From UBA4781 sp963674975 (GTDB lineage Bacteria > Chloroflexota > Anaerolineae > Anaerolineales > Anaerolineaceae): a DNA stretch of 64,000 nucleotides. Location of the stretch: positions 372,001 through 436,000 of the forward strand of contig OY771913.1 in NCBI GenBank assembly GCA_963674975.1, in the 5' to 3' direction. The notes below the pieces were generated by a model that saw only the letters and a list, made by a program, of their open reading frames with translations, was not told the DNA's origin and did no database searches. Below, piece by piece: positions 1 to 9,624 of this stretch; position 1 is the stretch's first letter, and the number at the start of each line of letters is the position of its first letter. A program made the position numbers and the translations under genes.

Positions 1-39
1 TTTTTATTATGTACCTCAAATAAAAAACAGGAGTAAAAG

Positions 40-429
40 ATGTCGACCCCAAAAGATCTCAAGTTCTCAGAATCCGATGAATGGATCAAAGTAAAAGGCA
101 GCACAGCGCTTATCGGGATCACTGATTTCGCGCAAAACCAACTCTCAGATATCGTTTATGTTGAGTATGAGCTTGATATAGATGATGATTTCGAGAAAGA
201 TGAAACCGTTGCAACGATCGAATCTGTAAAAGCCGCTGCTGATATCCATGCACCCGTCGCGGGTACTGTTCTTGAAATCAATGAAACTCTGATCGATAAT
301 CCCGAACATTTGAACGACGATCCATACGGCAGCTGGCTGTTCAAGATCGCAATCGATGAACCCTCTGAATTAGATGCTCTGATGGATGCGGAGACATACG
401 ATAGATTCTGCGAAGATCGGGGGGAGTAA
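40..429 (+). CDS. gcvH: Glycine cleavage system H protein
   Basis: GcvH carries the lipoyl arm that shuttles the aminomethyl group between the P, T and L proteins of the glycine cleavage system. The 129-residue length is normal. The lipoylation site is the Lys in ETVATIESVKAAADI (about residue 65), and the N-terminal SDEWIKV segment is typical. The start is supported by a GGAG Shine-Dalgarno about 7 nt upstream. The stop (TAA, 427-429) overlaps the gcvPA ATG at 429, so the genes are translationally coupled. gcvT is not in the window and may lie just upstream. Identification is secure. Confidence 0.96.
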   Translation: MSTPKDLKFSESDEWIKVKGSTALIGITDFAQNQLSDIVYVEYELDIDDDFEKDETVATIESVKAAADIHAPVAGTVLEINETLIDNPEHLNDDPYGSWLFKIAIDEPSELDALMDAETYDRFCEDRGE

Positions 430-1781
430 TGTTCACGCCGCACACAGATGCGGAACGAAAAGAAATGTTGACAGCTCTTGGATTAAATTCCATCGAAGAG
501 CTGTTTTCTGACGTTCCACAACAGTTCCGTTTCCCTGCTCTAGACCTTCCCAAAGGGATGAACGAGATGTTCGTTCGTGAATATGTGGAAGGTTTTTCTC
601 AGGCAAATATAAGCACTAAAGAATTCATCTGCTTTTTAGGTGCGGGTGCGTATGACCACTATATTCCATCCGCAGTCGACAGCATCTTACGCCGGGGAGA
701 ATTCTTTACAGCCTATACGCCCTATCAGCCGGAAATATCACAGGGCACACTGCAGACGATCTTTGAATTTCAAACCCTGATCTGCAATCTAACTTCTCTG
801 GAAGCAAGCAATGCTTCTCATTATGACGGAGCTACTGCCGCCGCGGAAGCCTGCATCACCGCATATTCGCATTTTCATGGAAAAAGAAAAAAGATCCTTC
901 TTTCCAGTGCTATCAATCCCCAATACAGAGAGGTGGTTCATACCTATCTAAGCGGCATCCAGGATATTGCCATTGAAACAATCTTGGATGATCAAAACTC
1001 TCTTCCCGATCCGTTTGCGATCGAAGGATCGATAGATGAAAATACCGCACTGGTTATGGTGCAGTATCCTGATTTCTTTGGCAGAATTTATGATTTCTCC
1101 AATCTGATCGAGAAATCTCACCAAAAAGGCGCTCTGGTCTGCTTAATCGTAAATCCGATCGCTCTTGGATTATTGAAAACTCCCGGTGAGATGGGAGCAG
1201 ACATTGCAGTTGGCGAAGGACAGCCGCTTGGTATCCCGCTCTCTTTTGGAGGACCTTATCTCGGTTTTATCGCAGCCAGAAAAGAACTGGTTCGAAAACT
1301 CTCCGGACGTCTGGTTGGAGAGACGGTAGATAAAGATGGAAAACGGGGCTACGTCCTTACTCTCACCGCCCGCGAGCAGCATATCCGCCGCGAAAAGGCA
1401 ACCTCAAATATATGTTCTAACCAGGGGCTGATGGCTCTGGCTGCCACCGTGTATATGAGCCTGCTGGGGAAGACCGGCATGCGTCAGGTCAGCAATCTCT
1501 GTTATCAAAATGCCCATTATGCAGCACAAAAGATCGCCCAATTGGATGGATTCAAAGTCCTTACTCCCGAACCATTTTTCCATGAGATCGTGATCCAATG
1601 CCCAACCTCTGTTGAGCATATTAATCACCATCTTCTTGAAGAAGGTATTCTGGGAGGATACGCACTGGAATCGGTATATCCCGATCTAAAAAACTGCATG
1701 CTGCTGGCTTTCACTGAAAAGACCAACAAAGAGGTCATCGATGTGTTATGCGACATTTTGAAGGAGAGCGATCATGACTGA
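429..1781 (+). CDS. gcvPA: Glycine dehydrogenase (decarboxylating) subunit 1
   Basis: This is the N-terminal half of the split P-protein, which decarboxylates glycine and passes the aminomethyl group to GcvH. At 450 residues it matches the usual GcvPA length. The sequence FLGAGAYDHYIPSAVD near residue 70 is a family signature, and the C-terminal half keeps the GGPYLGFIA and RREKATSNICSNQ segments. It overlaps gcvH at its start and gcvPB at its end (1774-1781), which suggests 1:1 production of the two P subunits. The PLP lysine lies in GcvPB, not here. Split P-proteins are common in Gram-positive bacteria, Thermotogae and Chloroflexota. Confidence 0.96.
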   Translation: MFTPHTDAERKEMLTALGLNSIEELFSDVPQQFRFPALDLPKGMNEMFVREYVEGFSQANISTKEFICFLGAGAYDHYIPSAVDSILRRGEFFTAYTPYQPEISQGTLQTIFEFQTLICNLTSLEASNASHYDGATAAAEACITAYSHFHGKRKKILLSSAINPQYREVVHTYLSGIQDIAIETILDDQNSLPDPFAIEGSIDENTALVMVQYPDFFGRIYDFSNLIEKSHQKGALVCLIVNPIALGLLKTPGEMGADIAVGEGQPLGIPLSFGGPYLGFIAARKELVRKLSGRLVGETVDKDGKRGYVLTLTAREQHIRREKATSNICSNQGLMALAATVYMSLLGKTGMRQVSNLCYQNAHYAAQKIAQLDGFKVLTPEPFFHEIVIQCPTSVEHINHHLLEEGILGGYALESVYPDLKNCMLLAFTEKTNKEVIDVLCDILKESDHD

Positions 1782-3237
1782 ACCAACTATCTATGAGCTT
1801 TCCTCCCCTGACCGCACTGGTTTCCTGTTCCAGGAACCGAATGTCCCAGCTTCTCCTCTGCCCAAAGATTTGCTGCGCGATGATCTTCCTTTTCCTGAAA
1901 TGTCTGAGATCGATGTCATTCGACATTTCACCCGATTATCACAGTTGAACTACTGTATTGACGTTGGTTTTTACCCGCTGGGTTCCTGCACCATGAAATA
2001 CAACCCGCGCATCAATGAAGAAATGGCGCGCCTGCCGGGTTTTGCCATGTCCCATCCACTGCAGCCCATTGAAACCGTGCAGGGAAACCTTGCACTGATG
2101 TATCAACTGCAGGAATGGCTGAAGGAGGTCAGCGGGTTCGCGGGCATTACCCTGCAGCCGGCAGCCGGCGCTCATGGCGAATTTGTGGGCGGCTTGATCA
2201 TGCGGGCATATCACCGCAGCCGAAATGACCTGAAAAGGACCAAGGTCCTTGTTCCTGATTCTGCTCACGGCACCAATCCAGCCACTTCCTCTATGAGCGG
2301 TTTCGATGTGATAAACGTTCCTTCAGATGAGCGCGGAAACATCGATCTTGAAAAGCTAAAAGAGATCTGCGATGACTGCGTCGCCGGGCTTATGCTCACC
2401 AACCCCAACACACTGGGATTGTTTGAAGAGCATCTCAAGGAAGTCATTGATATCATCCATCAAAAAGGCGGGTTGGTATATGGCGATGGAGCCAACTTCA
2501 ACGCCCTGCTGGGGATCATCAAACCCGGTGAGATCGGTTTTGATATCATGCATTTCAACCTGCACAAGACGTTTTCCACACCACATGGTGGCGGCGGTCC
2601 AGGCTCCGGTCCGGTGGCAGTGGCTGCCCCACTGATTGATTTCCTTCCTTCTCCGGTGGTAGGTATCGTGGAAGCAGGCGATGAGGAAACACCACCATTA
2701 TACGGATTCATAAATCCAACGCAAAGTATTGGAAGGATGAAAGCTTTCTACGGTCATTTTGGAGTTTTGGTGCGCGCCTTTACATATATTGCCATGCAGG
2801 GTGCAGATGGATTGAGAAATATTGCCGAGAATGCCGTTCTCAACGCGAATTATTTGAAGCATTTACTGGGAGATACGTATTCCATTCCGTTTAACCGCAA
2901 CTGCATGCACGAATTCGTTGCCGAAGGATTCTGGGATGATGCGCCGGGTGTTCATGCGCTGGATGTCGCCAAGCGTATGATGGATTACGGCGTCCATCCA
3001 CCCACCAATTATTTTCCCCTGATCGTCAAGGAAGCCCTGATGATCGAGCCCACGGAAACCGAATCGAAGCAGGAGCTTGAGAAATTTGCAGACATCATGA
3101 AAAAGATCGCTCAAGAAGCGCACAGCGATCCCGAGCTGCTGCACAATGCCCCGCATAATACCCCATTAGGAAGGTTGGATGAAGTAAAAGCAGCGAAAGA
3201 ACTGGTGTTGTGCTGCTGGATTCCTCCTGAAGAATAG
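1774..3237 (+). CDS. gcvPB: Glycine dehydrogenase (decarboxylating) subunit 2
   Basis: This is the PLP-binding half of the split P-protein, 487 residues long. The PLP lysine is the K of NLHKTFSTPHGGGGPGSGP (about residue 265), and the preceding YGDGANFNALLG is the usual aspartate region. The N-terminal YPLGSCTMKYNPR motif is also typical. It overlaps gcvPA by 8 nt and is followed by a strong terminator at 3311-3344, so it ends the gcv operon. With GcvH it would allow glycine catabolism or reductive glycine synthesis; the direction cannot be read from sequence. Confidence 0.96.
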   Translation: MTEPTIYELSSPDRTGFLFQEPNVPASPLPKDLLRDDLPFPEMSEIDVIRHFTRLSQLNYCIDVGFYPLGSCTMKYNPRINEEMARLPGFAMSHPLQPIETVQGNLALMYQLQEWLKEVSGFAGITLQPAAGAHGEFVGGLIMRAYHRSRNDLKRTKVLVPDSAHGTNPATSSMSGFDVINVPSDERGNIDLEKLKEICDDCVAGLMLTNPNTLGLFEEHLKEVIDIIHQKGGLVYGDGANFNALLGIIKPGEIGFDIMHFNLHKTFSTPHGGGGPGSGPVAVAAPLIDFLPSPVVGIVEAGDEETPPLYGFINPTQSIGRMKAFYGHFGVLVRAFTYIAMQGADGLRNIAENAVLNANYLKHLLGDTYSIPFNRNCMHEFVAEGFWDDAPGVHALDVAKRMMDYGVHPPTNYFPLIVKEALMIEPTETESKQELEKFADIMKKIAQEAHSDPELLHNAPHNTPLGRLDEVKAAKELVLCCWIPPEE

Positions 3238-3310
3238 AATGATGATGAACAGTTGCAATAGAAGCTGATCCCCATTTCAAATGTTCTGATCTCAAATAAG
3301 AAAAATGATT

Positions 3311-3344
3311 AAAAAAGGCACTATCGAATGGATAGTGTCTTTTT
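3311..3344 (+). terminator. Intrinsic terminator of the gcv operon
   Basis: The arms GGCACTATC (3317-3325) and GATAGTGTC (3331-3339) form a 9-bp stem with a 5-nt loop, preceded by an A-run and followed by TTTTT. The A-run lets it also act weakly on the minus strand, where the XRE/DUF2975 operon ends. Confidence 0.85.
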
Positions 3345-3410
3345 CTTATTACTTTGTTCAAGAGTTAATTGTCTAGTAAAAATATTGTATGAGCTTCTAT
3401 CAAATATCCT

Positions 3411-3623
3411 TTATTCTTCTTTTTCTTTACGCCACTCCAAGATATCCCCTGGTTGACAATCAAGAGCTTTACAAATCTTATCCAGCGTATCAATTTTAAT
3501 TGCTTTAGCTTTCCCATTTTTTAAAATAGAAATATTTGATAATGTGATTCCCACTTTTTCAGAAAGCTCAGTGACACTCATTTTTCTTTTTGCAAGAATT
3601 ACGTCAATATTGATAATGATCAT
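3411..3623 (-). CDS. Small XRE-family transcriptional regulator
   Basis: A roughly 70-residue protein that is essentially one Cro/CI helix-turn-helix. MSVTELSEKVGITLSNISIL forms the HTH, followed by KIDTLDKICKALDCQPGDIL, the usual C-terminal part of small YozG-like regulators. The ATG at 3623 is preferred over a TTG at 3638 that overlaps the DUF2975 stop. Such mini-XRE proteins are typically paired with DUF2975 membrane proteins, as here. It is the likely reader of the three phased operators at 4163-4219 and so an autoregulator; that link is inference. Confidence 0.85.
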   Translation of the reverse strand: MIIINIDVILAKRKMSVTELSEKVGITLSNISILKNGKAKAIKIDTLDKICKALDCQPGDILEWRKEKEE

Positions 3624-3634
3624 ATCTTCAACTC

Positions 3635-4114
3635 TCAAATGATTAATTCATTTTCTTCATGGATCTTCACTTCTTTATAAACAAGATGGGAAATAGAAGC
3701 AGATAGAACTGCAACAGCAATTCCAATAAACTCTATAAAGAAAGATAAAAGCACAATTCCTGGATGATTCATATTCAATAATAAGAAGAGAAGATTTCCC
3801 ACAAAGATATAGATTGAATCTCCAGCAGATAAAAGTGAGATTGTTTTTAAATATTTCACATTTTTCATGCTGATCGTATTATCTTTCCCCACCGCGTTGG
3901 CAATCTTCCATGCACAGATAAGTATTCCAATACAAGGAACCGCAGCAATCCAAAGGAACAAGAGCCATGGTAAATAATAATAAGAAAACTCTGGATTTGC
4001 AGTAACGATATCCTTACCCCAATCTGGGATTATATAAAAACAGATAATCCCTCCACAGAAACCAGCTCCATAAATAATCCATTTTAACCATTTGGATAAT
4101 TTTGATTGACTCAT
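3635..4114 (-). CDS. DUF2975 family integral membrane protein
   Basis: A 159-residue protein with four predicted membrane helices: about residues 12-30, 45-70, 90-112 and 118-145. Its topology and its XRE partner fit the DUF2975 family, whose function is unknown. A GGAG Shine-Dalgarno precedes the ATG. It is the first gene of a two-gene operon, and the XRE gene overlaps or abuts its stop. A membrane protein with a small DNA-binding partner could be a sensor that sequesters the regulator, but nothing in the sequence proves this. Confidence 0.8.
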   Translation of the reverse strand: MSQSKLSKWLKWIIYGAGFCGGIICFYIIPDWGKDIVTANPEFSYYYLPWLLFLWIAAVPCIGILICAWKIANAVGKDNTISMKNVKYLKTISLLSAGDSIYIFVGNLLFLLLNMNHPGIVLLSFFIEFIGIAVAVLSASISHLVYKEVKIHEENELII

Positions 4115-4162
4115 CTATATCTCCATTTCGATTAACGCTTTGCGTCTTTGTTGTTAAATATT

Positions 4163-4235
4163 TATTGTATTACCGTATATATTTATTGTTTTACAATATT
4201 TTTTTATTATACTACAATATTTTCATTCTTTCCAA
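4163..4235 (-). promoter_or_regulatory. Promoter and three phased operators of the DUF2975-XRE operon
   Basis: Three 15-bp elements of form TATTRT-N3-ACAATA start at 4163 (TATTGTATTACCGTA), 4184 (TATTGTTTTACAATA, a perfect palindrome) and 4205 (TATTATACTACAATA). They are spaced exactly 21 bp apart, about two helical turns. The minus-strand promoter reads TTGGAA (4235-4230), 18-bp spacer, TATAAT (4211-4206), so the third element covers the -10 and the others lie downstream. This is the geometry of a repressor array, probably bound by the co-encoded XRE protein. Confidence 0.7.
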
Positions 4236-4316
4236 TAATAGAGAATTTTCAGCTGCAATTCATTGAATACATGGCTTCTTTTTTGTATATCCCTTCAATA
4301 CTGATAGATAAAATAA

Positions 4317-4362
4317 AAACCGGGATATAGAGCAAACTTCCTCTAAATATCTCGGCTTTTTT
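4317..4362 (-). terminator. Terminator downstream of alaS
   Basis: The sequences 4317-4329 (AAAACCGGGATAT) and 4347-4362 (ATATCTCGGCTTTTTT) form an imperfect hairpin with an extra AGAG/CTCT pairing in the loop. T-runs flank both sides, so it could terminate alaS on the minus strand and also work in the other direction. Confidence 0.6.
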
Positions 4363-4379
4363 GAACAACAAAGCTTTCT

Positions 4380-7109
4380 TTATATTAGGTGATTCTTAAC
4401 AAACTCTTTTGCTTTGTTCAACGCTTCATCAATCTTCGAGGCATCTTTCCCGCCAGCCTGCGCCATATCGGGTCTGCCTCCTCCACGTCCCCCAACCTCT
4501 TCGGCGGCTGCATTCACTACATCACCGGCTTTTATACCTTTTTTTATAACTGTTGGAGTGCAGGCTGCCAGTAGAACAGGTTCCCCTTTTCCATTTGTCG
4601 TAGCGAATACTGCAACACCGGCATTAAATTCACTCTTGAATCGATCCGCTAAATCTCGTAAGGCAGCGGGATCGACATCCTTCACATATAAGGTAAGAAC
4701 AGCTATCTCACCAATACTTTCTATCTTCTTTTTTGCTTCGTTATACTTGACAGAAGCATCCTTCTTCTGCAGATCGTGATTTTCTTTTTCTAACTGTTTT
4801 TCTAGTTCAAGAACAGCATCCAGTTTATCTTCAACCTGATCCACAGGAACCTGTAATTTTTCTGCAGTGCTCTCTAACTGTTCCAGCCGCTTTTTAATGA
4901 GTGCTTGCGCTTCTCTACCAGTCACCGCTTCGATCCGGCGAATTCCTGCCGCAGCGCTTCCCTCACTGATGATCACGAATGTTCCTATCTCACCGGTATC
5001 ATCCACATGGGTGCCTCCGCATAATTCGTAGGAGGTAACCTCTTCTTCACCGATCACCACCGTTCTGACCCGTTCCCCGTACTTTTCACCAAACAAAGCC
5101 ATAGCCCCTTCATCAATGGCTTGCTGTAGACTCTTTTCCACTTTATGCAGCGGCTTGTTATCCAGAACTGCCTGATTGACGAAATCTTCCACTTTTCTGA
5201 TCTCATCTTTCGTCATCGCATCAGGATGGGTGAAATCGAAGCGCAGACGGTCAGGAGCCACCAGAGAACCCGCCTGTCTCACATGCGTACCCAATACTTT
5301 TCGCAGCCCGGCATGTAAAAGATGTGTTGCGGTATGATTGCGCATGATATCCTGCCGGCGTTTGAAGTCGATGGCAGTAACCGCCTTATCTGCAACCATA
5401 GGGCTTCCTTTAGATACCTTTCCCAGATGCACGATCAACCCTGTGGTGGGTTTACGGACATCTTCGACAGTTATCTCCCAGCTTCCATCTTTTGCAGCGA
5501 TCATACCCGTATCCGCTACCTGTCCACCGGATTGAATGTAGAAATTGGTTTTCTTCAATACGACTTCGACCGTATCCCCTTCACTGACCGTATCCACCAG
5601 ATCACCATCCTGGATCAGAGCCAGGATGGGCTGCTCCATATTGGAGGCATCATAAGGATCATAGATCACGCCCTCTTTAGGCAGTTTCCCTGAACTGCAA
5701 ATTTCCTTGAAAAACGCAGCATATTTTTCTGCGTCTTCTCCGCCCAATGGTCCAAATTCTTTCCCTGCACCGGATTCGATGCGGTGCTGTTCCATAGCCT
5801 TTTGATAGGCTGTTTCGTCTACCTTATAACCATTTTCTGCGGCAATATCGCGTGTGATCTCAAAAGGCAGTCCGTGAGTTGCATATAGTTCAAAGGCAGC
5901 TTCACCTGAGATCAATTTCGATTGCTTATTTTCTTCCATCATCTGATCCAGGTACGATAGCCCTGTATCCAATGTTTTTTTGAAACGCTTTTCCTCCCGC
6001 GTAAGATTATCCAGAATGGTAGCTTGATTCTTTTTCAAGTCTGGGTAAGCATGCCCATAGATACGGATCACTTCCCGGGCTACTTTTGCTAAAAATGGCT
6101 CATGCAGGTTCAGTTTGGTGCCAAAGCGTGCAGCCCTGCGGATGATCATACGGCAGATATAATTTCTACCAATATTTCCGGGCACCACACCGTCACTGAT
6201 CAAAAACGAAGCTGCTCGTGCGTGATCGGCGATCACGCGATAGGGTGTCAAATTACGATCACGCTCTTCTACACTGCCTCCGGTTAATCCCAGAACAACA
6301 TCCATGAGCGGCAGGAGAAGGTCGGTCTTGTAGTTAGAATCCACATCCTGAAGAACAGATACGATTCGTTCAAAGCCCATACCGGTATCCACATGCTTCT
6401 TGGGAAGCGGGATCAATTCTTTAGGGCTGATGCGGTTGTACTGCATGAAAACCAGATTCCATAGTTCCACATAACGTGTACAATTCCCATTCACTCTGCA
6501 TTCATGCTTGGGATCGTCCTTTTTATTGCAGAACTTTTCTCCCCGGTCGATATGGATCTCGCTGCACGGTCCGCAGGGTCCTACATCTGCCATTTCCCAG
6601 AAATTTTCTTTTCTACCAAATTTTAAAATATGCGATGGATCGATGCCCGGCTGTTCTTTCCAGGCATTGAAAGCTTCTATATCAGCATCAATCTCGCCTA
6701 ATTCATCTTCAAAGCAGGTAACCCATAACTTTGTTTTATCCAGTTTCCATACCTCTGTGAGCAGTTCCCATGCCCATGCAACAGCTTCCTTCTTGTAATA
6801 ATCACCAAATGACCAGTTGCCCAGCATTTCGAAAAAGGTATGATGGATATCGTCTCTTCCCACATCTTCCAGATCGTTATGCTTACCGGCTACGCGCATG
6901 CATTTCTGAGAGTTCACCGCTCTGCTGTAAGGACGTTTATCCAAACCCAGGAACACATCTTTGAACTGCACCATGCCTGCGTTGGTGAAAAGCAGGGTCT
7001 GGTCACCTCCTGGTACAAGTGAGGAAGATGGCACAAAGGTATGTCCCTTCTTTTCAAAGAATTCAATAAAAGTTTTTCGAATGGAATTGCCATCTGGTTT
7101 ATTTTGCAT
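4380..7109 (-). CDS. alaS: Alanyl-tRNA synthetase
   Basis: AlaRS charges tRNA-Ala and is 909 residues here, within the normal range. In order: the class II catalytic domain (MFFTNAGMVQFKDVFLG-type motif 2 region near residue 45, and VDTGMGFERI near 240), the editing domain (HTATHLLHAGL near 590 and ELCGGTHVDDTGEIGTF near 690) and the C-Ala domain ending in GGRGGGRPDMAQAGG. All zinc/editing motifs are present, so editing is expected to be intact. An AAGGA Shine-Dalgarno precedes the ATG. It is a single gene with its own terminator; no T-box leader is visible in the 85 bp upstream. Confidence 0.97.
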   Translation of the reverse strand: MQNKPDGNSIRKTFIEFFEKKGHTFVPSSSLVPGGDQTLLFTNAGMVQFKDVFLGLDKRPYSRAVNSQKCMRVAGKHNDLEDVGRDDIHHTFFEMLGNWSFGDYYKKEAVAWAWELLTEVWKLDKTKLWVTCFEDELGEIDADIEAFNAWKEQPGIDPSHILKFGRKENFWEMADVGPCGPCSEIHIDRGEKFCNKKDDPKHECRVNGNCTRYVELWNLVFMQYNRISPKELIPLPKKHVDTGMGFERIVSVLQDVDSNYKTDLLLPLMDVVLGLTGGSVEERDRNLTPYRVIADHARAASFLISDGVVPGNIGRNYICRMIIRRAARFGTKLNLHEPFLAKVAREVIRIYGHAYPDLKKNQATILDNLTREEKRFKKTLDTGLSYLDQMMEENKQSKLISGEAAFELYATHGLPFEITRDIAAENGYKVDETAYQKAMEQHRIESGAGKEFGPLGGEDAEKYAAFFKEICSSGKLPKEGVIYDPYDASNMEQPILALIQDGDLVDTVSEGDTVEVVLKKTNFYIQSGGQVADTGMIAAKDGSWEITVEDVRKPTTGLIVHLGKVSKGSPMVADKAVTAIDFKRRQDIMRNHTATHLLHAGLRKVLGTHVRQAGSLVAPDRLRFDFTHPDAMTKDEIRKVEDFVNQAVLDNKPLHKVEKSLQQAIDEGAMALFGEKYGERVRTVVIGEEEVTSYELCGGTHVDDTGEIGTFVIISEGSAAAGIRRIEAVTGREAQALIKKRLEQLESTAEKLQVPVDQVEDKLDAVLELEKQLEKENHDLQKKDASVKYNEAKKKIESIGEIAVLTLYVKDVDPAALRDLADRFKSEFNAGVAVFATTNGKGEPVLLAACTPTVIKKGIKAGDVVNAAAEEVGGRGGGRPDMAQAGGKDASKIDEALNKAKEFVKNHLI

Positions 7110-7194
7110 AGGTGTTCCTTAAAAAATAATAATTTCTTAAATTTTCTTGATTATAAATGAGGAAAACCGACATTTCAATTCAAAACCGGCGTTT

Positions 7195-9609
7195 TTATTT
7201 CGACACGGAGAATTTGATCATCTTCCCGCGGTCATCCAGGGTAATTCTGGTATATTGGCGTAATGTTTTCTTATTAACTTGAAAACTCTTTTTATAAGTG
7301 AGAAAAACTCTACCAGCGGTTTGGCTCTGCATGGTTACAGCGCCTTTCGCATCGTGCACCTTATTCATCACTTTCATCTGCTTTTCACGAATATCCAGGT
7401 CTGCGCTTTCAATACCGGGCAAGTATTCTTTTACTACTTCCTTGATATTCATTAATACTTCTGTTGAAACCTTGGGAACCGCAACCGCATCCAGATCCTG
7501 ATCTCGCACAACCTGATACGATTCCATGATCTTTTCAGATTCCTGTATCAGATGATCTTCTGCTTGCGTATCGCTGTAATAAAGAGGGTCTCCATAAAGC
7601 ACAAATGACAACAGCGTTTTCTGATCCTCGCCATCCAGATATCCCTGCCTGCGTAAAATGGACTTGACCAGATTCAATTTTCCTCTTACAAAAGCATCGC
7701 CAGCCGAATAACTTCTTTCGATCATGCTCCAGAACAGGTAGGCAAACTGATCGGCTCCGATCAATGGTGGATATACAGAACCGTAAGCAATGCAGGTAGA
7801 ACCAACAAAAGTGCGGCAGCCGGAGGTTAGAAAACGTAGGCTGAGTGCATCACTGTTGGTTTTATTGATGATATAAGCACCATAGCATGCTTCAGAGAGA
7901 ACGATCTTGGGATTTGCTGCTTGAGAATCGATCAAATTCGGCTGCAGAGCAACCGGGTAATCGGGAGAGGAATCTATATTAGAAATATCTTTCTGCCCAT
8001 ACCAGTTTGGAGAATCATCCAGCCCATGCAGATTGAAATAAGCGTATTCTGATTCTGTAATACTGATCGCATCCAAATTATTTACGTTGTATGGAGGGGA
8101 AATGCGCAGTAAATTGGCTTTTCCTATCGGGCGAAATGCAGATATGGATGAACGCTGCCAGATGGCTGTTGAATAACCGTAGTTGATCTTCTTTTCTGTT
8201 ATTTCCTGGAAGAAATCTGAAATGGAATCCCAGATGCGCAGTGAATCAGCGACTTTTTCTGCAAATGTCTTGGTTTTTGCATTCTTTTGATGCCATTTGA
8301 TCGCTTCACGCAGCTGCTTTAACAACAAACCGGGATCAGTTCCTTTTTCATCCGGGAATCTACCTACAGCCCATTCCGGCACGAAATAATTGCTGTCACT
8401 GCTGGCATAGGGATTATCAGAAAGAACTTCACTATCAGCGTCATCGGTTGGATTGGGTAGATGATGGAAAGGAACGATCTCATCCCCTCCCACGATCAGC
8501 ACTGCTCCGATCTTTTTATCATGCTCCTGCAGATAAGCCGATAGATCCTGTAGTGCCAGTTTTATCTGCCAGGGATCGGTGCCGTCAACTGCTTCCAATC
8601 CGTACAGCATCATATTGTTCTCATCATCTGGCAGAAAGCTTACCGTACTCCAATTCTTCAGCAGACTGATCGCATCTGCGAGTTCTGTCATGCGAGTTAG
8701 AACGATATTCAGGGTATTGGTTCCGTATTTCTTTTCAATACCCGCCTTTGTGGTCAGGATCACATAAACCGATTTAGTGAACAACCCCTTATCAGGTAGT
8801 TCGCTGATCTCTTTCGAATGTACTCGTCTGCTTCCAGTGCGTTTGGCTTCCTGCGGTTCTTTTGTTTTAAGACCATTCAGGATATCTGTTGCATCTTTTT
8901 CTATCGAGAATGCACTGGAATCTGGCCACAAATGAGCATAGGAATGATCGGGTCCCCAAATCGTATCGATTACCATGCCCAGATGATCATAAAAAACTGC
9001 CTCGCGGATCACATTCATGGCATTTATTTCGGAACTGAAATTGAAAAGCGCATTTGCATAGATAACGATGAAATAGACACACTGCGCCCATTTCTCATGA
9101 TATAGTTTGGCAAACTGCAGGGTTGAGTAATCGTCCTTTGCTTCTTGAATGATTCGCAGATGATAGATCGCAAACAGCGGGTTTTCGGGATACTCCTGAA
9201 TCAGATCAAGAACATCTTTTTCTGCTTCTAAAGATTCACCCTTGGATATTGCTTCTTTTACATTTATTAATCGACCAGCCCAGGGTGAGCTGCTGTTGGT
9301 TGATTTTCCCTGAAAGAAAGAGAGAAATTCGAAATAGAGGTTGCGTTCTTCATCCGTCTCGCTGCTTTTATAAAGGCTCTCATAAGCGCTTTCATATTCA
9401 GGATGAACTGCGACTATCTTTTTAAGAAGTTCTCTTGCCTGTTCCCATTCGTTCTGCTCAAGAAGAAAACGAGCATACACAAGGGCGATCTCCAGATCTC
9501 CGGGGAAAGTGGTATTCCATGTCTTCAAACAGTCTACCAGCGCACTGCGCTCTTCCTGGGTGGAAGCTGTTTTTTCCCATTTGAGCAGATCACTCCTGTT
9601 AATTTTCAT
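7195..9609 (-). CDS. TPR protein with gingipain-like (C25) cysteine protease domain
   Basis: An 804-residue protein. Residues about 1-210 are helical TPR-like repeats. A C25/caspase-fold domain spans about 275-680: GAVLIVGGDEIVPF (368-381), SDNPYASSDSNYFVPEWAVGR (397-417), the catalytic-type His528 in FNLHGLDD, Cys575 in VLSEACYGAY, and GDPLYY near 673. The last ~100 residues are of unknown fold. There is no signal peptide or membrane segment, whereas classic gingipains are secreted, so it should act in the cytoplasm. It is the last gene of the rpoN operon, 15 nt after the giant TPR gene, which may be its partner or substrate. The protease call is from motifs; activity is unproven. Confidence 0.75.
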   Translation of the reverse strand: MKINRSDLLKWEKTASTQEERSALVDCLKTWNTTFPGDLEIALVYARFLLEQNEWEQARELLKKIVAVHPEYESAYESLYKSSETDEERNLYFEFLSFFQGKSTNSSSPWAGRLINVKEAISKGESLEAEKDVLDLIQEYPENPLFAIYHLRIIQEAKDDYSTLQFAKLYHEKWAQCVYFIVIYANALFNFSSEINAMNVIREAVFYDHLGMVIDTIWGPDHSYAHLWPDSSAFSIEKDATDILNGLKTKEPQEAKRTGSRRVHSKEISELPDKGLFTKSVYVILTTKAGIEKKYGTNTLNIVLTRMTELADAISLLKNWSTVSFLPDDENNMMLYGLEAVDGTDPWQIKLALQDLSAYLQEHDKKIGAVLIVGGDEIVPFHHLPNPTDDADSEVLSDNPYASSDSNYFVPEWAVGRFPDEKGTDPGLLLKQLREAIKWHQKNAKTKTFAEKVADSLRIWDSISDFFQEITEKKINYGYSTAIWQRSSISAFRPIGKANLLRISPPYNVNNLDAISITESEYAYFNLHGLDDSPNWYGQKDISNIDSSPDYPVALQPNLIDSQAANPKIVLSEACYGAYIINKTNSDALSLRFLTSGCRTFVGSTCIAYGSVYPPLIGADQFAYLFWSMIERSYSAGDAFVRGKLNLVKSILRRQGYLDGEDQKTLLSFVLYGDPLYYSDTQAEDHLIQESEKIMESYQVVRDQDLDAVAVPKVSTEVLMNIKEVVKEYLPGIESADLDIREKQMKVMNKVHDAKGAVTMQSQTAGRVFLTYKKSFQVNKKTLRQYTRITLDDRGKMIKFSVSK

Positions 9610-9624
9610 GAATAAAAGCAGTCC

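Noticed and set aside
4148..4330. A plus-strand 60-codon frame upstream of the DUF2975 operon
   Set aside because: It runs through the operator array and an AT-rich region, has no ribosome-binding site, and its composition (Tyr/Phe/Ile-rich) reflects base bias.
7110..7194. T-box leader for alaS
   Set aside because: The 85-bp gap lacks the T-box core sequence and specifier hairpin; only an AAGGA ribosome-binding site is visible.
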